The notes beneath the pieces were generated by a model that saw only the letters and a list, made by a program, of their open reading frames with translations, did no database searches and was not told the DNA's origin. The translations under genes were made by a program, and so were the position numbers. From Molanna angustata (taxonomy: Eukaryota; Arthropoda; Insecta; Trichoptera; Molannidae): 64,000 nucleotides of DNA. Positions 1-11,218 of this stretch are shown piece after piece. The stretch is from assembly GCA_963576475.1 (NCBI GenBank), contig OY754979.1, positions 26,516,034 to 26,580,033 of the forward strand. The letters run 5' to 3'. Numbering within the stretch: position 1 is the stretch's first letter; the number at the start of each line of letters is the position of its first letter.

Positions 1-210
1 TATTTATTTTGTTGTAACGCCATCTATTGAGAGAATTGTTTTTTTTTTGTAAATAATGAAAGCTACAATTCTTATATCTGATCCAACTTCGTCTCTATTG
101 AGATAATTAAAAATCTGTTAAAAAATATCTGACTCACGACAGGGAAAAAAATCCAATGTTTGCGCATACGCAATAATAAAAATATTAGATCTTTTGTTGT
201 AGAAATCTTC
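1..210. repeat. Dispersed repeat family A, rearranged copy
   Basis: The first 80 bases match the 3' half of the copy at 53372-53860 (GTAACGCCATCTATTGAGAG, then AATGAAAGC). Bases 85-190 match the 5' half of the same repeat in reverse complement (CAGGGAAAAAAATCCAATG). This copy therefore joins its 3' part to an inverted 5' part. No coding capacity is visible. Confidence 0.7.
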
Positions 211-1184
211 TGTTCTGACATAAATGTACTATGCTTTTTCTCTAGCGCAGTTCTCTCCGACTATCTACATAAAACAGGTAGACGATGTATATGTACGTAC
301 CTACGTATAAAATACATGTACTCAGATAAACTTGAGATTTTCTTACGGGAGAGGGTTTTTAAGCATCTTCTCACAGCACATCAGCAAATTGCTTCAGTCG
401 AACTCGAGCATAATTTCCACGCGTGGATAAACACACATTATGTATCTAACCTCTGAACACAACACCACACTATACAACATGAAAGGGTTTTTAATGGAGT
501 GAAGGAATTTTCAATAATTAAAATAACTCCTTTGTACCACCACGATCGTCATTATTATACACCATGTACCCTTTATTTCTACGTTGGTTGGTACACCTCT
601 TCACTACCACAGAAACCACATACACCAAGTCAAAATACAATATTATATTTTAAGATATTTCAATGTTTGTTATTAATTTTGTATCTTGTTTGTTCTTCCC
701 ACCCCCACCACCCGTTCTGCTTGTGGGAACTAATAACGGACCCTTGCAAAACTCTGAAAGAACACATAAAGAACATATGTAAGAATAGTACGGAGACCTC
801 TAAAACTTTGCAGACACTGCATTTAAAGTGCCGGAGAGAGCTCATTATGAGGAAACAGCTGAAAGCTTCACTTCAGTGAAGTGAAGATAAGAGTGAATCG
901 TATCTACTTTTGACATTATGTCGCTCTTCGTGGTTACAAGGTCCAAAGAAATTCCCTCGGACATCGTTGTAGAGTTCTCATCGGAAAGTTGACAAGGAGA
1001 AGTTAGTGAATTTCCATATGCTCGAAAGTCTGTTCAGGGTCATCTCAAAGCTGAGGACAAATCGGGTGAGTGAAAACGAAAAATGTTACTTTTGAAACTG
1101 CCGTGTCCAGTAAGGAATTGCGTGGTCCAATAATCGGGAATAATTCACGAAAAAGACATCAGGAAAAAATAAAAACATCATATT
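211..1184. other. No feature recognised
   Basis: AT-rich sequence. Two open frames of about 100-126 codons (160-456 and 499-879) have no recognisable motif and read like chance ORFs. Confidence 0.5.
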
Positions 1185-1545
1185 TTTACTGACAAACTTT
1201 TTAACATCTCTATAGAGACACAGTTGGGATATTATATATAGGTATATGAACCAGGAACTCAAGGCACCTACAGGGCTTACGACCTGTCATAACGTTCACC
1301 AATTATGCCTTCTTATCGAGTTCCCTTATCTATGTAATTTTTTAAAGTTCTATATATTTGAATAATGTGTAACAATTCACTTAAAAATAACGAATTAACT
1401 ATTGCCATCTATGAAGTAGCGAAGATACTTTTTTTGTAACGCAATCTATTGAGAAATTGGTTTATTAGTAAACAATGAAAGCAACAGTCCTTATAAATGA
1501 GGTGTCGGTGTCTCGCACAGATGTCACCCCTGAACTGCGCTATTA
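1185..1545 (+). repeat. Dispersed repeat family A
   Basis: Collinear with the reference copy at 53372-53860. It shares the blocks GGCACCTACAGGGCTTACGA, CACCAATTATGCCTTCTTAT, TGCCATCTATGAAGTAGCGA and GATGTCACCCCTGAACTGCG. Non-coding. Confidence 0.75.
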
Positions 1546-1739
1546 ATATTATTTCATTTTTGGCTTGTTTACCTACTTCTGGATATTGTACATTTGTCTG
1601 TGGTTGATTCTTATTTTATGTCTATGCATGTAATGTGACAGGAAGTGGATTATCCATGCATTTTGTTGGTTAGCCTCATGGCAGTGTAAAACTTTACTTA
1701 ATAAAATTTGGATAGTACAAGTTCTTTCATTTCCTGCAT

Positions 1740-1990
1740 ATACACAGCACCTACTTGTACCAATGTGTATGTAAATCGAATATTTTTAATAGCATATACG
1801 CAAACATTGGTTTTTTTCCCCCTGGCGGGAGTCAAATGATATTGACATTGACAAACAATTGACAAACTTTTTAACAAAAAGTTTAAAATTATGTTTAAAA
1901 GTTTGTCAATAAAAATATTATTTGAATCCCGACAGGGAAAAAAATCCAATGTTTGCGTATAGGCAATTAAAAAAATATTCGATTTAATAA
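1740..1990. repeat. Family A 5' ends, head to head
   Basis: The family A 5' end (ATACGCAAACATTGG followed by a CCCCTGGCGGGAGTC block) at 1778-1840 is mirrored in inverse orientation at 1925-1985 (CCCGACAGGG, then CCAATGTTTGCGTATAGGCA). This makes a foldback of about 210 bp from two 5' ends alone. Confidence 0.65.
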
Positions 1991-2056
1991 CATTAGTCTG
2001 CCTACGGAAGAAAAGCACAAGCTACGTGGCCAAGCGTCTAGAAGAGAATTCTGGTC

Positions 2057-2287
2057 TAAAGGCCCCCATTCACGATCGTGCCATCCGGCCAAACGGCTTG
2101 CCATCATTCCAAAATGCGGTCGTGAGTTTCAAACAAAAATGAGTTTTAATTCTGATATAAACTGCTATAGCAGTTGTATAAAACTCATCATCAGAATTGA
2201 AACTCATTTTTGTTTGAAACTCACGAGCGCATTTTGGAGTGATAGCAAGCTATATGGAAGGATGGTACGATCGTGAATGGGGCCTTA
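2057..2287. mobile_element. Foldback MITE, 230 bp
   Basis: Nearly the whole element is an inverted repeat. AAGGCCCCCATTCACGATCG at the left pairs with CGATCGTGAATGGGGCCTTA at the right. The inner arms pair through TTTCAAACAAAAATGAGTTT and its complement, leaving a short central loop near 2165. TA occurs at both outer edges, consistent with a TA target duplication. There is no ORF, so it would depend on a transposase supplied elsewhere. The superfamily cannot be assigned from this copy. Confidence 0.75.
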
Positions 2288-2924
2288 AGTTTTCAATCAT
2301 TCCACGAATGATGGGTAAATTTACAGATGGGAGGGAATTGTGTCTTGTTTATGTAAATCGAATATTTTACAGTTTATTATTAGATTTCGTTAAAAGCTTA
2401 CTAAACGTGTAACTGAATAAGCTCGACTAAAATAGTTAAGATCGGTATTAAAAAATCTTACCTATAAACGTATACTAAGATATAACTTACTAGTTCACTA
2501 AATTGTTTACGAACACCTTCATTTATATGGTCGCATTGGCTTCACAGATGTCAAAAATATATGCCGGTAATTTTTGGATAACTGACATCCAAAAAGGAAA
2601 ACAAACGTCGCTTTGTGTCGTGTTGAGTCAATTTAAACACGATGGCGATGAAAAATAAAAGGAAAATCGTTATAAGGATTAAATTTATCCGTCAATCTCA
2701 AATACTAGTCGGATCATATGTGAAATATCTGCAATTTTGAAATATTTGGTATGTCGCGTTAGTCAAGCGTTAATCAACCTCTCGACCTCTCCTAACTTGA
2801 CGTCTACTAAATAAAGGTGTAATAAAGATAGTCACGGTTTATAAGTAAACTTTTTCGTTAATCACGCTCTATTATCAGGTACTATAGATAGTTTTAGTTT
2901 ATAAGTAAGACGAAAGAGGATTGA
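2288..2924. other. No feature recognised
   Basis: AT-rich sequence with no supportable ORF, RNA or repeat relationship within the window. Confidence 0.5.
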
Positions 2925-3310
2925 TGCTTTCGAAATGTGGTGCTGGAGGCGTATGTTGCGCATCCCATGGACAGCCAGAAGAACGAATGTGTCAATTCTA
3001 GACGAGCTGAAGATCGAGGATCGTCTGTCGACGATATGTTACAGACGTATCCTTCAATTTTTTGGACACATTGCCAGAAGGGAACCAGACTGCCCCGAGA
3101 AGCTTGTTGTGATGGGCAGCGTGGAAGGACGGAGATCTCGTGGTCGCTCACCGACCAGATGGAGCGATTTGGTTATGTCCACAATGGGGTCTTCGGTGAC
3201 TGGTGCTCTGCGTTCAGCCCAAAACAGATTGGCATGGAGGCGGGCCATACGTGTGGTGACGGACAACAACCGCTATCCTCAGTCATGAGTAAAAGGACGA
3301 ATATATAAGA
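2925..3310 (+). pseudogene. RTE-type LINE, 3' end of reverse transcriptase ORF
   Basis: The translation from 2935 to 3285 reads MWCWRRMLRIPWTARR, then FFGHIARR, then EGRRSRGRSPTRWSDLV, and ends at a TGA near 3286. This is the characteristic C-terminal tail of insect RTE/BovB-type endonuclease-reverse transcriptases: a basic segment after the RT fingers and palm, including the GHIARR and GR.RGR.P.RW signatures. About 117 codons remain open. The endonuclease and catalytic RT core are absent, so this is a 5'-truncated insertion. The local GC content is well above the flanks, which fits a young insertion. It has no host function. The clade name rests on motif recall. Confidence 0.8.
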
Positions 3311-3877
3311 CGGTTAGTTTTTATTAAAAATCAAAAATTTCCTGGATCCATCGCCAAACCATCGATTTTTAATAAAATCCGCTATAATCCATATTTGAAT
3401 TATGAATTAGCTATAAACCACTGGTTTTTTGAGTCACTTCGCGACATGTTTCGGATGCGCTGTCCTTCCATCGACCGGTCGAGACCGCTATAATTCTGCT
3501 GGATTGCAATACCTATCTGCAATCTATAAAGCCGATCTAAATAGACATAAAATTATTCTATACCCTTTACCATATTGCATTAATTAACGATTAACCGTAA
3601 ATCACCACGAGTATCAAGTTCAATATTACATAATGAAATATTGCGTCATGTGTAAAGCTGACGCGTTGGATAACGAAATGGTCTATTTGACACTAGGTCC
3701 GTGTCATAAAATGATGCATCATGTGTGTTGGGAATTAAATATTTACCGCGGAAAATATCAACCGCGGCTTACGTGGTTATAATAAATGTATTATTTTTTG
3801 CAACATCCACATCCACCCGCTGCCGCGCTATATAAATGGGGAATGTATTCGCGTCTTGTGCAAATAAATAAATAAAA
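3311..3877. other. No feature recognised
   Basis: AT-rich sequence. No ORF or repeat partner in the window is apparent by eye. Confidence 0.45.
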
Positions 3878-4060
3878 TTTTTCTTCTTCTTGTTCTTTCA
3901 TTAGGCCGTGGGCCTGTTTTATGCTGCATTTTCAGCCTCCTGTTATGTGGACTGCCAATTATCTCGCCATCTTTTTGGTGGGGGTCCTCGTGATATTATC
4001 TGCATTGGTATGCAGAAATTTACTCGCTGCCAATGCAGAATTATTAACTACACATCACCG
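3878..4060 (-). pseudogene. RTE-type LINE 3' tail
   Basis: Read on the minus strand, the segment ends in a GAAAGAACAAGAAGAAGAA tail. It encodes a short stretch with the pattern HEDPHQKDGEIIGSP and ends shortly before the GAA-rich tail. This mirrors the 3' ends of other RTE-type fragments here (50230-50640, 9498-9680). It is heavily truncated and decayed. Confidence 0.45.
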
Positions 4061-4599
4061 TAATCAACCAATGGAATAAGTAAAGATTGTATTATTGTGA
4101 TTTTACAAGATGTATATTGGAGGAAAGGTTTTCAATCTTTTGAAAATTAAAAGCATTATTATGAAAAATATAAAACTGTTCGCGTTATCCGATAGATGGC
4201 GAAATTAGATTTATTCAAGTATTTTATCGATTTTGAATAAATTTAATCAGAAAAGTAATCATGAAATAAATTATGTGTAAAATACATATATTATATATAA
4301 AATTACATAGGTCCAATAAAACTATAAAAGATTGAACTAATAAAAATATAATTTTATTCTAAAGTAACCCCTGTTGACAGAACCTAACAGTTTTGGTAAT
4401 TTTTTCGTGTGTCTTTGCTCACTCAAATTGGTCTTTATCATATATTTCGCGGCTTTACCGCTTTGCAATGTTAGCGATTGACGAAAAAAGGCCTTAACAA
4501 AAGGTATTGTTTTTGAGGAAGACATATGATATTGTAAAGCGAAAGAAACAAAATAAACTAGTACCTACACGAAAAAAAAAAACAATTGGGAATACTACT
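4061..4599. other. No feature recognised
   Basis: AT-rich. The 62-codon minus-strand frame at 4337-4525 has no family I recognise. Confidence 0.45.
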
Positions 4600-5391
4600 A
4601 ATACTACAAGTTGCATGTAACACATGAGATCCAACTGTCGATAGCGATAGTACGTATAGTTGAAGAATAAGTACCAAACTATAACCCCATAAATACAAAT
4701 TATTTAATATTTTAAGATATTTGGTTATCTATACAACACATGTACGTAGGTATGTATGTCAAGATAGGATAGTATGGAGGTCAGTCCTTTGATCCTACCC
4801 AGAATGTGAGAACAGCATGATGGTATGTATGTATGTTTGGAGATTAGTATCAAATTATTAAGTCTTCTTAGATATTGTGTGTAGGCTACTGCCATACAAA
4901 TTGTATGAAGCAATGTCGTCACTAAATTCAATTTTTATAAAAATTATTAAAAAAAAATTGAGATGAGCTAACACAATGTTAATATTTTTTATAGAAAATT
5001 AAATTTTATAGTTGGGGTGTTTCGGCTTTTTTCGATGTTAAACTCATAAATTTATCATAAAAAAAATATTTTTCTTAATAAAAAATGTTTGAGAAACCCT
5101 GGAATTTTTTTGAAAAAAAATAATTTGAGATTTTATATTTGTCTATATTTGTACCAATTTTCAGCGTTCTAGCTTTTATGGTATCTGAGATATATGGAAA
5201 AATAAAGTAAAAATTCAAAAGTTGATAACCCCTGATTGAAACAAAAATTAAAAATTCTGAGTATAAAAGTTTTGTAGGCCTACTGAACTGTTTATATATT
5301 CTGAAATTTTGGGCTCAGAAAATTGAGCGGATCAAAAGATATAAGGGACACACACACACACACACCCTCACACACACACACACACACACAC

Positions 5392-5455
<64 letters not shown>

Positions 5456-5522
5456 ACACAGACACACGAAATGTTCTACTCCGAATTCTGAGTAAACCCG
5501 TGTATGGAACATAATATATGCT
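4600..5522 (+). repeat. Dispersed repeat family B, left part
   Basis: Collinear with 26640-27428. Both share CATGAGATCCA, the AGGATAGTATGGAGGTCAGT block, and GCTTTTATGGT followed by ATATATGGAAAAATAAAG. The right part (GTTGATAACCCCTGA, TTGAGCGGATCA, ACATAATATATGCTG) matches 36571-36760. The copy is interrupted at 5523 by a TIR transposon and resumes at 7921. Non-coding in all copies. Confidence 0.75.
5347..5466. repeat. (CA)n microsatellite
   Basis: About 120 bases of CA/AC dinucleotide with a few CCTC and AGAC interruptions. It belongs to family B, because a shorter (AC)n lies at the same place in the copy at 36571. Confidence 0.95.
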
Positions 5523-7920
5523 GCCCCATATAACCATTTTCGGTCGCCGTTCCTACACAAAGTCGACACAAATGTGTAGACACGATGTATTCTAGTAACA
5601 TATTCTGGTCGCAAAGTAGACACTCTTCCTACACTACGACCGAAAATGGGGAACAGTAGACACAGTAACATTTCGGTCACAATGTTCCGTAACCGTGTGG
5701 ACACATTGTTACCACTTTGCGACTACTTTTAGCTCCGCCCCTCCTCGTTCACTAGTTACTTTGACATCTTTTCGTGAGTGATAAAATATTAAAAAAAAAC
5801 AATATAACACCGCCATTACAGTTTGTCAATATAAGTACATATATATTATTAATATTGATTATCATGACATATTTAACTAGATTTTTAGTGGGAAAAGAAA
5901 TTTACTGTGTAATTCGTTTAAATATGTTGATTTTAACCAACGCGCCATCATATTATCGTAATTTAAACAATAATATCGAAATGTACGAATTATTTTTATT
6001 CAATAAGTCATGCATTTTTAAAGCTAAGATGTTTCTGTTTGATAGAATAATCAATTATAATTATAATAATATAGTAATATGAGTAAAAATAACCATAATA
6101 TTGATGAATAATGAAAAAAAAATATTTTCATCTGACATTTACCGAATTTACAAAATGGATTCACATATTTTACTCGTTTACAGTTATTCTCAAACTTTCA
6201 AAACAAAACGCAGCTTACCCTTTTCATCATTTTAACAAAAGAGGGTTCATCGAAGCTTATATCGCTAATACCCATGACCTAAATCGTAGAAGATATCCTC
6301 TTTTGGCCAAGAATAAAAAAAACAGTGATCTCGAAGAACTGAGAAGAGATGACACTAGTGTGCCTTCCGGGAATCGGAGAAAAATAAAATGCAAAATCAA
6401 AGCACACGGTGTTATATCATTAGTGTTAGGTATTTATTTATGTGAAAAGAAATTTTTGTAATTTGTTTTTTGTTTAGTTTTTCCTTTTCTATGTGCAAAT
6501 TGTCTTGAAAATATTGATAACATTTTATTGTATTGAAAATAAAAAAAAATTCAAATTATTGATGTTTAATTAACTAAATTATTTATATTAAAATAAAAAT
6601 TAAAAGCAAATTGTTAAATGTATAAAAAAAATATTTGAACAGTGTCCATCAATGCTCCATAGTGCGGGGAAGCGGCTGCGCGTCATAAGTCTAGTGTGCA
6701 CGCGCCAGTGCTGTGTTGCTACGCGTCATCGCTGCATATTTTTTTTATATAAATCGTCAATAAGGTGGCTTACTATGATCGCGGTTTTAGTGTGAACGGG
6801 CCTTTAAAATGGAATAAATTGCCTCTTGACATACGTGGAGCTCAGAGCATTGACACCTTCGGTATAAACTTCTTAAGACTGCCTTGTTTCGTAGAGCCAA
6901 CAAATAAGCTACAGCGCCCTTGGAGTGATCTTGTATCACTAAACGGCGCTTTATAAAACTATTATAAAATTGTTTTTACATTGAGAACGTTTGAACACTA
7001 CGAGACCTACGACTCAATAATAATAGGTTTATTTTCTTCACAAAAAGACTTAAAGGAAAACAAATATCTCCTATAAAAAATAATTAAAAAATATATATTA
7101 TATTAAAATAAAGTATGAAAAAATATTCATGTTAAGTGTTCCGCTTATTTATATTTGTCAAACTAACAAAGAAATATTCCTGTTTAAGATAGACGATCAT
7201 TTGCACATTTATTTATTTACTTCAAGCATATTTGATATATGACATGACATATAGATGAAAAAGCTTTATATCACGCTAGAGAAAATCATGACACGAAACG
7301 TCAGTTAGCAATACGATTAAATGAAATTAATTGTGAAATTATAAAAAGCTTATATGTATTACATAGTCTGAGAAGGTGAAATTGAAATATTTAAATAAGT
7401 ATCTTAAAAATACTTAATTGGAGTTAGATTTTGTGAATTGATTTACTTATTAATTTTTCTGTAAAAAGTCGACGAGAGACGGAATCGTTTTGGTTGTTTA
7501 CTCATAATGAATACAATATTAATGACGATACGAGGCAAGCTATCAAAACAGTTTGAGAATTTTTCTCTAAATTTAGCATTGTAATGTTCGCGCCTAGTGT
7601 GGTAACAATGTGGAAACAGTTACCACACAATGTGTGCAGATTTAAATATTCTGGTAACAATGTTTCCACACTGTTACCACACAGTTACTACACTTTTTCC
7701 CAAAGTGTACACTAGTCACAAACTAGTCGCAAACTAGTCACAAAGTGTATACAATGAAAGTGCACACAAATGTGTAGACTTTGTGTCTACACAGTGTCGA
7801 CAAAAAGTTACCGAATTTTTTTCGGTCGCAATGTGTAGTAACTGTTACCACACTTTTTAGTAACTGCGACTACTTGTGACTACTTCGAAAATTCTGCGAC
7901 CGGAATTGGCTGTATGGGGC
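5523..7920. mobile_element. TIR DNA transposon, 2.4 kb, non-autonomous
   Basis: The left end GCCCCATATAACCATTTTCG pairs with the right end CCGGAATTGGCTGTATGGGG as an imperfect inverted repeat of about 26 bp. Subterminal regions (5560-5740 and 7590-7890) hold many related short words (GTAGACAC, GGTAACAATGT, TAGTCACAA) in both orientations, typical of transposase-binding arrays in cut-and-paste elements. The empty target site survives at 36745-36775 (TATATGCTGC, then GAAGCC), which implies a 2-bp GC duplication. No transposase is recognisable. The interior holds open frames of 102 and 116 codons (5774-6082, 6111-6461) without known motifs, and a LINE fragment. The superfamily is uncertain; a 2-bp target duplication leaves CACTA-like elements possible. 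Confidence 0.75.
6771..6959 (+). pseudogene. CR1/Jockey-type LINE C-terminal fragment
   Basis: The frame reads RGFSVNGPLKWNKLPLDIRG, then SIDTFGINFLR, and ends at a TAA. The FS..GP..WN.LP..IR motif followed by S...FK..L is a common C-terminal signature of CR1/Jockey-type LINE ORF2 proteins in animals. Only about 60 codons remain. It lies wholly inside the TIR transposon at 5523-7920, so it was carried by that element or inserted into it. Confidence 0.65.
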
Positions 7921-8085
7921 GAAGCCTCTAAGTTGGTGTTTTTTTACTTCAAAGTTGGAAAAGCCGTGAAAAATGTAGACCTCTGCATACAATTCTGGCT
8001 TGAAACATTGTCATTGTCGATATGTTAAGAGAACAAAGTTCTCCTGAACAAATCGACAGTTGGATAAACGACAAATACTCCTGGT
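7921..8085 (+). repeat. Dispersed repeat family B, right part
   Basis: Matches 36761-36905 in order: GAAGCCTCT, ACTTCAAAGTTGG, AAAAATGTAGACC, GTCGATATG, then AAATCGACAGTT. It continues the copy that begins at 4600. Confidence 0.75.
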
Positions 8086-8570
8086 TTTATGCAATACGTT
8101 TAGCATTGTTGTTTACTTATATGAAATACAAAATTGCTCAATTTTATCAAAATATCAAATAAATTAAGCGAGAAACAGTTTTAACATGCATTGACATCGG
8201 TAATATGTACACGGTTAGTAAAATCGATTCCAAACATACAATACGAACAGTCAAGTGAATTGAATTAAAAGGGTGTAAGTATAAAATAAACATAAATATT
8301 TATTGATTATATTAAATTTACTAAAATACCATGCATCCTTATTTCGAAAGTTCTTCGAATACAAACCCGCCATTAATGATGAAAATCAATAAATTAAAGT
8401 TGAAGCATCTTACAATATGCGCTTTGAAGCATAAATTGATAATAAAATATACTCCGCAGTGAAAATTTGCAGTAATTTGATTAATTTATGCACTATCACG
8501 GTATCTTCGTTAGATGAGACAACGTCATATTACGGTTATGTAGAATATAATAAGATTTCAAACCTTTTAT
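8086..8570. other. No feature recognised
   Basis: AT-rich sequence without a supportable ORF or repeat assignment. Confidence 0.45.
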
Positions 8571-8650
8571 TACTTGTTGCGTGTAATACATGAGATCCAA
8601 CTGTCGATGGCGATAGCATGTATAGTTGAAGGATACGTACCAAACTATAA
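8571..8650 (+). repeat. Family B, short fragment
   Basis: ACATGAGATCCAACTGTCGA and CCAAACTATAAACCCTT match the start of family B at 4620-4690 and 26660-26730. Confidence 0.65.
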
Positions 8651-8856
8651 ACCCTTCTTCTGCTTATATCAAAATAATAATAATAATATTTTTTTTTATT
8701 TCAGTCTGTAAGCAGGGGGGTGCAATGCTATACAAACCATATTTTTACATAAAAAAATTACATTAAATGTTACAGAGGAAGAAAATATTTTACAGAATAT
8801 AGATTATATTAAAAAAAAAATGAGAAGAAAAAAAGAAAAATTAACAAATGAATGTC

Positions 8857-9091
8857 GGCCTTCATGGCTCAGTTGGTTAGGTATCTGACTGCTGATCCAA
8901 AGGTCCCGGGTTCGATTCCCGGTGGAGACACAGTTTTTAATTGTGTTTTCAGTCTGGATCTGTGAGACGATTAATATCATAAGTCTCCAGAATGTGGCAA
9001 CTTGTTATTGGGTGCGTGTTAAATCAATATTTGACATAGTACCTGTTAGTTACCCGAGAAGTAAAATAAAGAAATAAAGAAATAAAGAATT
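8857..9091 (+). mobile_element. tRNA-derived SINE
   Basis: The head (8857-8932) has an A box (TGGCTCAGTTGGTTAGG) and a B box (GGTTCGATTCC) at tRNA spacing, with the T arm CCCGGGTTCGATTCCCGG intact. The anticodon arm does not fold into a clean 5+7+5 structure and no anticodon can be read safely. A tRNA-unrelated body follows (to about 9060), then a 3' tail of AAATAAAG-like repeats. The head supplies an internal RNA polymerase III promoter. Mobilisation would depend on a LINE with a similar tail; the CR1/Jockey-type elements here end in comparable AAAT repeats. Confidence 0.85.
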
Positions 9092-9149
9092 TACTTATAT
9101 GAAATATAAAAAAGAAAAACACTGTAGAAATGATATAATTATCATCTTT

Positions 9150-9480
9150 CACTTTTATCGTCTAATGCTTCTGTCCATCTTTGTGATAGTCTCGGACATT
9201 GGTGCCCCTGTACGGCCTTTCTGATCGAGTTAGGGTTTGTCCATATCCATATTAGATCGTAGATCTGTTTTTCGAGAAAGCTATTCCTGTTTAGCTGAGG
9301 TCCAGCTATCCCTCCACCTCTTCGGTGGTCTTCCGGGGGGGCGATACCCTGGTGGAATTTCGTATGCCGCTATGGATGGAATTCGAGATGCGTCCATCTG
9401 TCCCTAAGCGTCTTCCCTGTATGGCCCTTAAAACCTTCATTTACGATGTTCGTAGCAGGTTTTTGGTTCTGGTCGTGTCG
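9150..9480 (-). pseudogene. RTE-type LINE fragment
   Basis: The minus strand reads RMDASRIPSIAAYEIPPGY and then an RPPRKTTEE stretch that is out of frame. It is closely similar at the DNA level to 25130-25250 on the plus strand (ACGCATCTCGAATCCCATCC, GGAAGACCACCGAAGAGGT). The family resemblance is to basic C-terminal tails of RTE-type RTs (GRPPKRWRD). It is frameshifted and truncated. Confidence 0.65.
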
Positions 9481-9497
9481 GCTCTTGTCTTCTTCTT

Positions 9498-9680
9498 CTT
9501 CGATGGCGCTACAGCCCAAGTCAAGCTTTAGCCTCCTTCAACTGTTGCTTCCAACCCCATCTGTCCTCAGCTGCCGTCCTCCAGTTTGTAACGCCTAAGA
9601 GCTGCGCTGCATCCCTCCTCACCTCGTCCTCCCATCACAACCTGGGTCTTCCTATTTTCCTTCTTCCTCCTGGCAGGGGC
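9498..9680 (-). pseudogene. RTE-type LINE 3' end
   Basis: The reverse complement ends GGGCTGTAGCGCCATCGAAG followed by GAA repeats. That is the same 3' terminus as the plus-strand fragment at 50230-50640. Upstream it encodes the tail pattern RKENRKTQVVMGGR and WRTAAEDRWGWKQQLKEAKA. This is the last ~60 codons and the 3' UTR of one RTE-type family with several copies in the window. Confidence 0.75.
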
Positions 9681-9929
9681 GTACCTAGAACCTTCAGACT
9701 AAGCAAACCCTGAAAGAAAATTGGGAAGTTTCGAAAATTTTATGTTTTTTCAGCATCATTGTTCATTTGAGTGGTCATGAAACTATTTTAAAATCAAATG
9801 CCAAAATAACGTTTGCATTTGTGGCCCTGTCGAGCATCGTGTCTACATACGGTTCAATTTTTAAGCATGTAGTACAGACAAAATATATTAGATCTAGAAT
9901 TTCTTAATATAATATTCATAGGCAAGCCA
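9681..9929. other. No feature recognised
   Basis: No ORF or repeat partner is apparent. Confidence 0.4.
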
Positions 9930-10092
9930 AGATTTTCGGCTTCTATAAGCAATTCCGCTACTGCCTCCTGGATGACCAGTCATAATTCTCTTAGGAATTC
10001 GCATATTTGGCATTCTCTGAACTGATTGGTCATGATTGGTCTAACACATGTCTTATAAATTCTGACCTTACTATCCGTTCTTATGTATTTGT
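9930..10092 (-). pseudogene. RTE-type LINE fragment
   Basis: The minus strand encodes KVRIYKTCVRPIMT, the conserved segment downstream of the RT palm in RTE-type elements (usually followed by YG.E.W). It then loses similarity. Only about 14 residues are clearly conserved, so the boundaries are approximate. Confidence 0.55.
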
Positions 10093-10149
10093 TATGCAAC
10101 ACATCACAAAATTTTTATGCAAGAACAGAGACGCTCCCTAATTGACGTG

Positions 10150-10445
10150 GTGTCCTGACATAATGGAACTTTTCTCGTTCAACATACGTCCCATCGCGTC
10201 GTACACGAAGTCCATTTTTTTTCACATACCACACCGTTAAAATACATATACAAAAATACTTCCCCTAATACGTATGCATAATGAACATTTATAATCGTGA
10301 ACATCTGGTCGTTGATATGTTTTTTTGGGGCCTCAATAATTCTCCGCTCCAATTGGCTCAGGATCAATCCAGGACGATTGTAGTGACGAGATTGATTGGA
10401 AAAACTTATGCGAGCTTGCAAATATGATGTATTATCTCTCTGACA
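10150..10445 (+). pseudogene. CR1/Jockey-type LINE C-terminus and 3' UTR
   Basis: Plus-strand frames contain LFSFNIRPIASYTKSIFFHIP, then PLIRMHN, with stops and frame changes. The layout matches the ORF2 C-termini of the CR1/Jockey-type elements here (compare 28340-28470: RVPARLTR, then F..NYAGNTFVHRACKQF). The segment matches the split copy at 54880-55113 plus 57904-58090 in reverse orientation. Its CAACGACCAGATGTTCACGA stretch near 10301 is the unoccupied form of the site where another LINE inserted at 55114. Confidence 0.6.
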
Positions 10446-10450
10446 CATAC

Positions 10451-10452
10451 TC

Positions 10453-10487
<35 letters not shown>

Positions 10488-10498
10488 CACACACACAT
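10451..10498. repeat. (CA)n microsatellite
   Basis: Near-pure CA dinucleotide repeat, with one AAAC interruption near 10471. Confidence 0.95.
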
Positions 10499-10559
10499 AT
10501 ACCCCAACCATATACACACATGCATACACTCACACTTTATTCTTATATGTAAAAATATA

Positions 10560-11218
10560 ATTTATTCATAATTTTAAGTACCTACACCAGTAAAATTAAT
10601 TATTAATACTGTGGATATTTTTAATAAGTTTTATTTTTTTTACTACATGATACATCGGTATTTTTATTATTATTTGTATATTTTAGTAATCATACAGGTA
10701 AATAAAACAATATTCTTATACATGCATAAGTAAAAAATAGCCAAAAAATTTAAAATAATATTTACCTAGCTCATGTACATTAAAAAAGACAAATCATAAA
10801 AACGCTAACTAAAAATGTAAAAAGTAATTATACTTTTTTTCCGAATACAGATAAAATAAAAATAAAATAAATCAACCTGTTCTCGGACAAAATAATACGC
10901 TTACCGTACGGCGAACCAAAAAAAAAAAAAAAACAAAAATATTTATGTGAGTACCTATTTACTTTCAATACTAAATGGTTATATTAACAATGACGTCAAA
11001 TAATTTATGAATATTTAAGCAACATATGTACATTGTACATACATAGTGAATATAATAGAAGTAGAATTATAACAATAGCTTGGATATTGATTTCGAAACA
11101 CTCACATTTGACAAACATAAATATAATCGCATTTTGAAAATTTATAGATGGACTTGCTATACTTCTTTACTTTTTTTTTATTATTTAAAATTCTCGGAAA
11201 AAATAATCTTAAAAGCTA
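10560..11218. other. No feature recognised
   Basis: Very AT-rich with homopolymer A runs (for example 10919-10932). No supportable gene. Confidence 0.5.

Noticed and set aside
5315..5704. Val-Cys and Thr-His repeat frames
   Set aside because: They arise from the (CA)n microsatellite.
5774..6461. Transposase ORF of the TIR element
   Set aside because: The two open frames (102 and 116 codons) are Ile/Asn/Lys/Phe-rich and show no DDE/D motif or DNA-binding domain.
8857..8932. Functional tRNA gene
   Set aside because: The A and B boxes are present, but the anticodon arm does not fold properly, and the tRNA-like head is followed by a SINE body and repeat tail.
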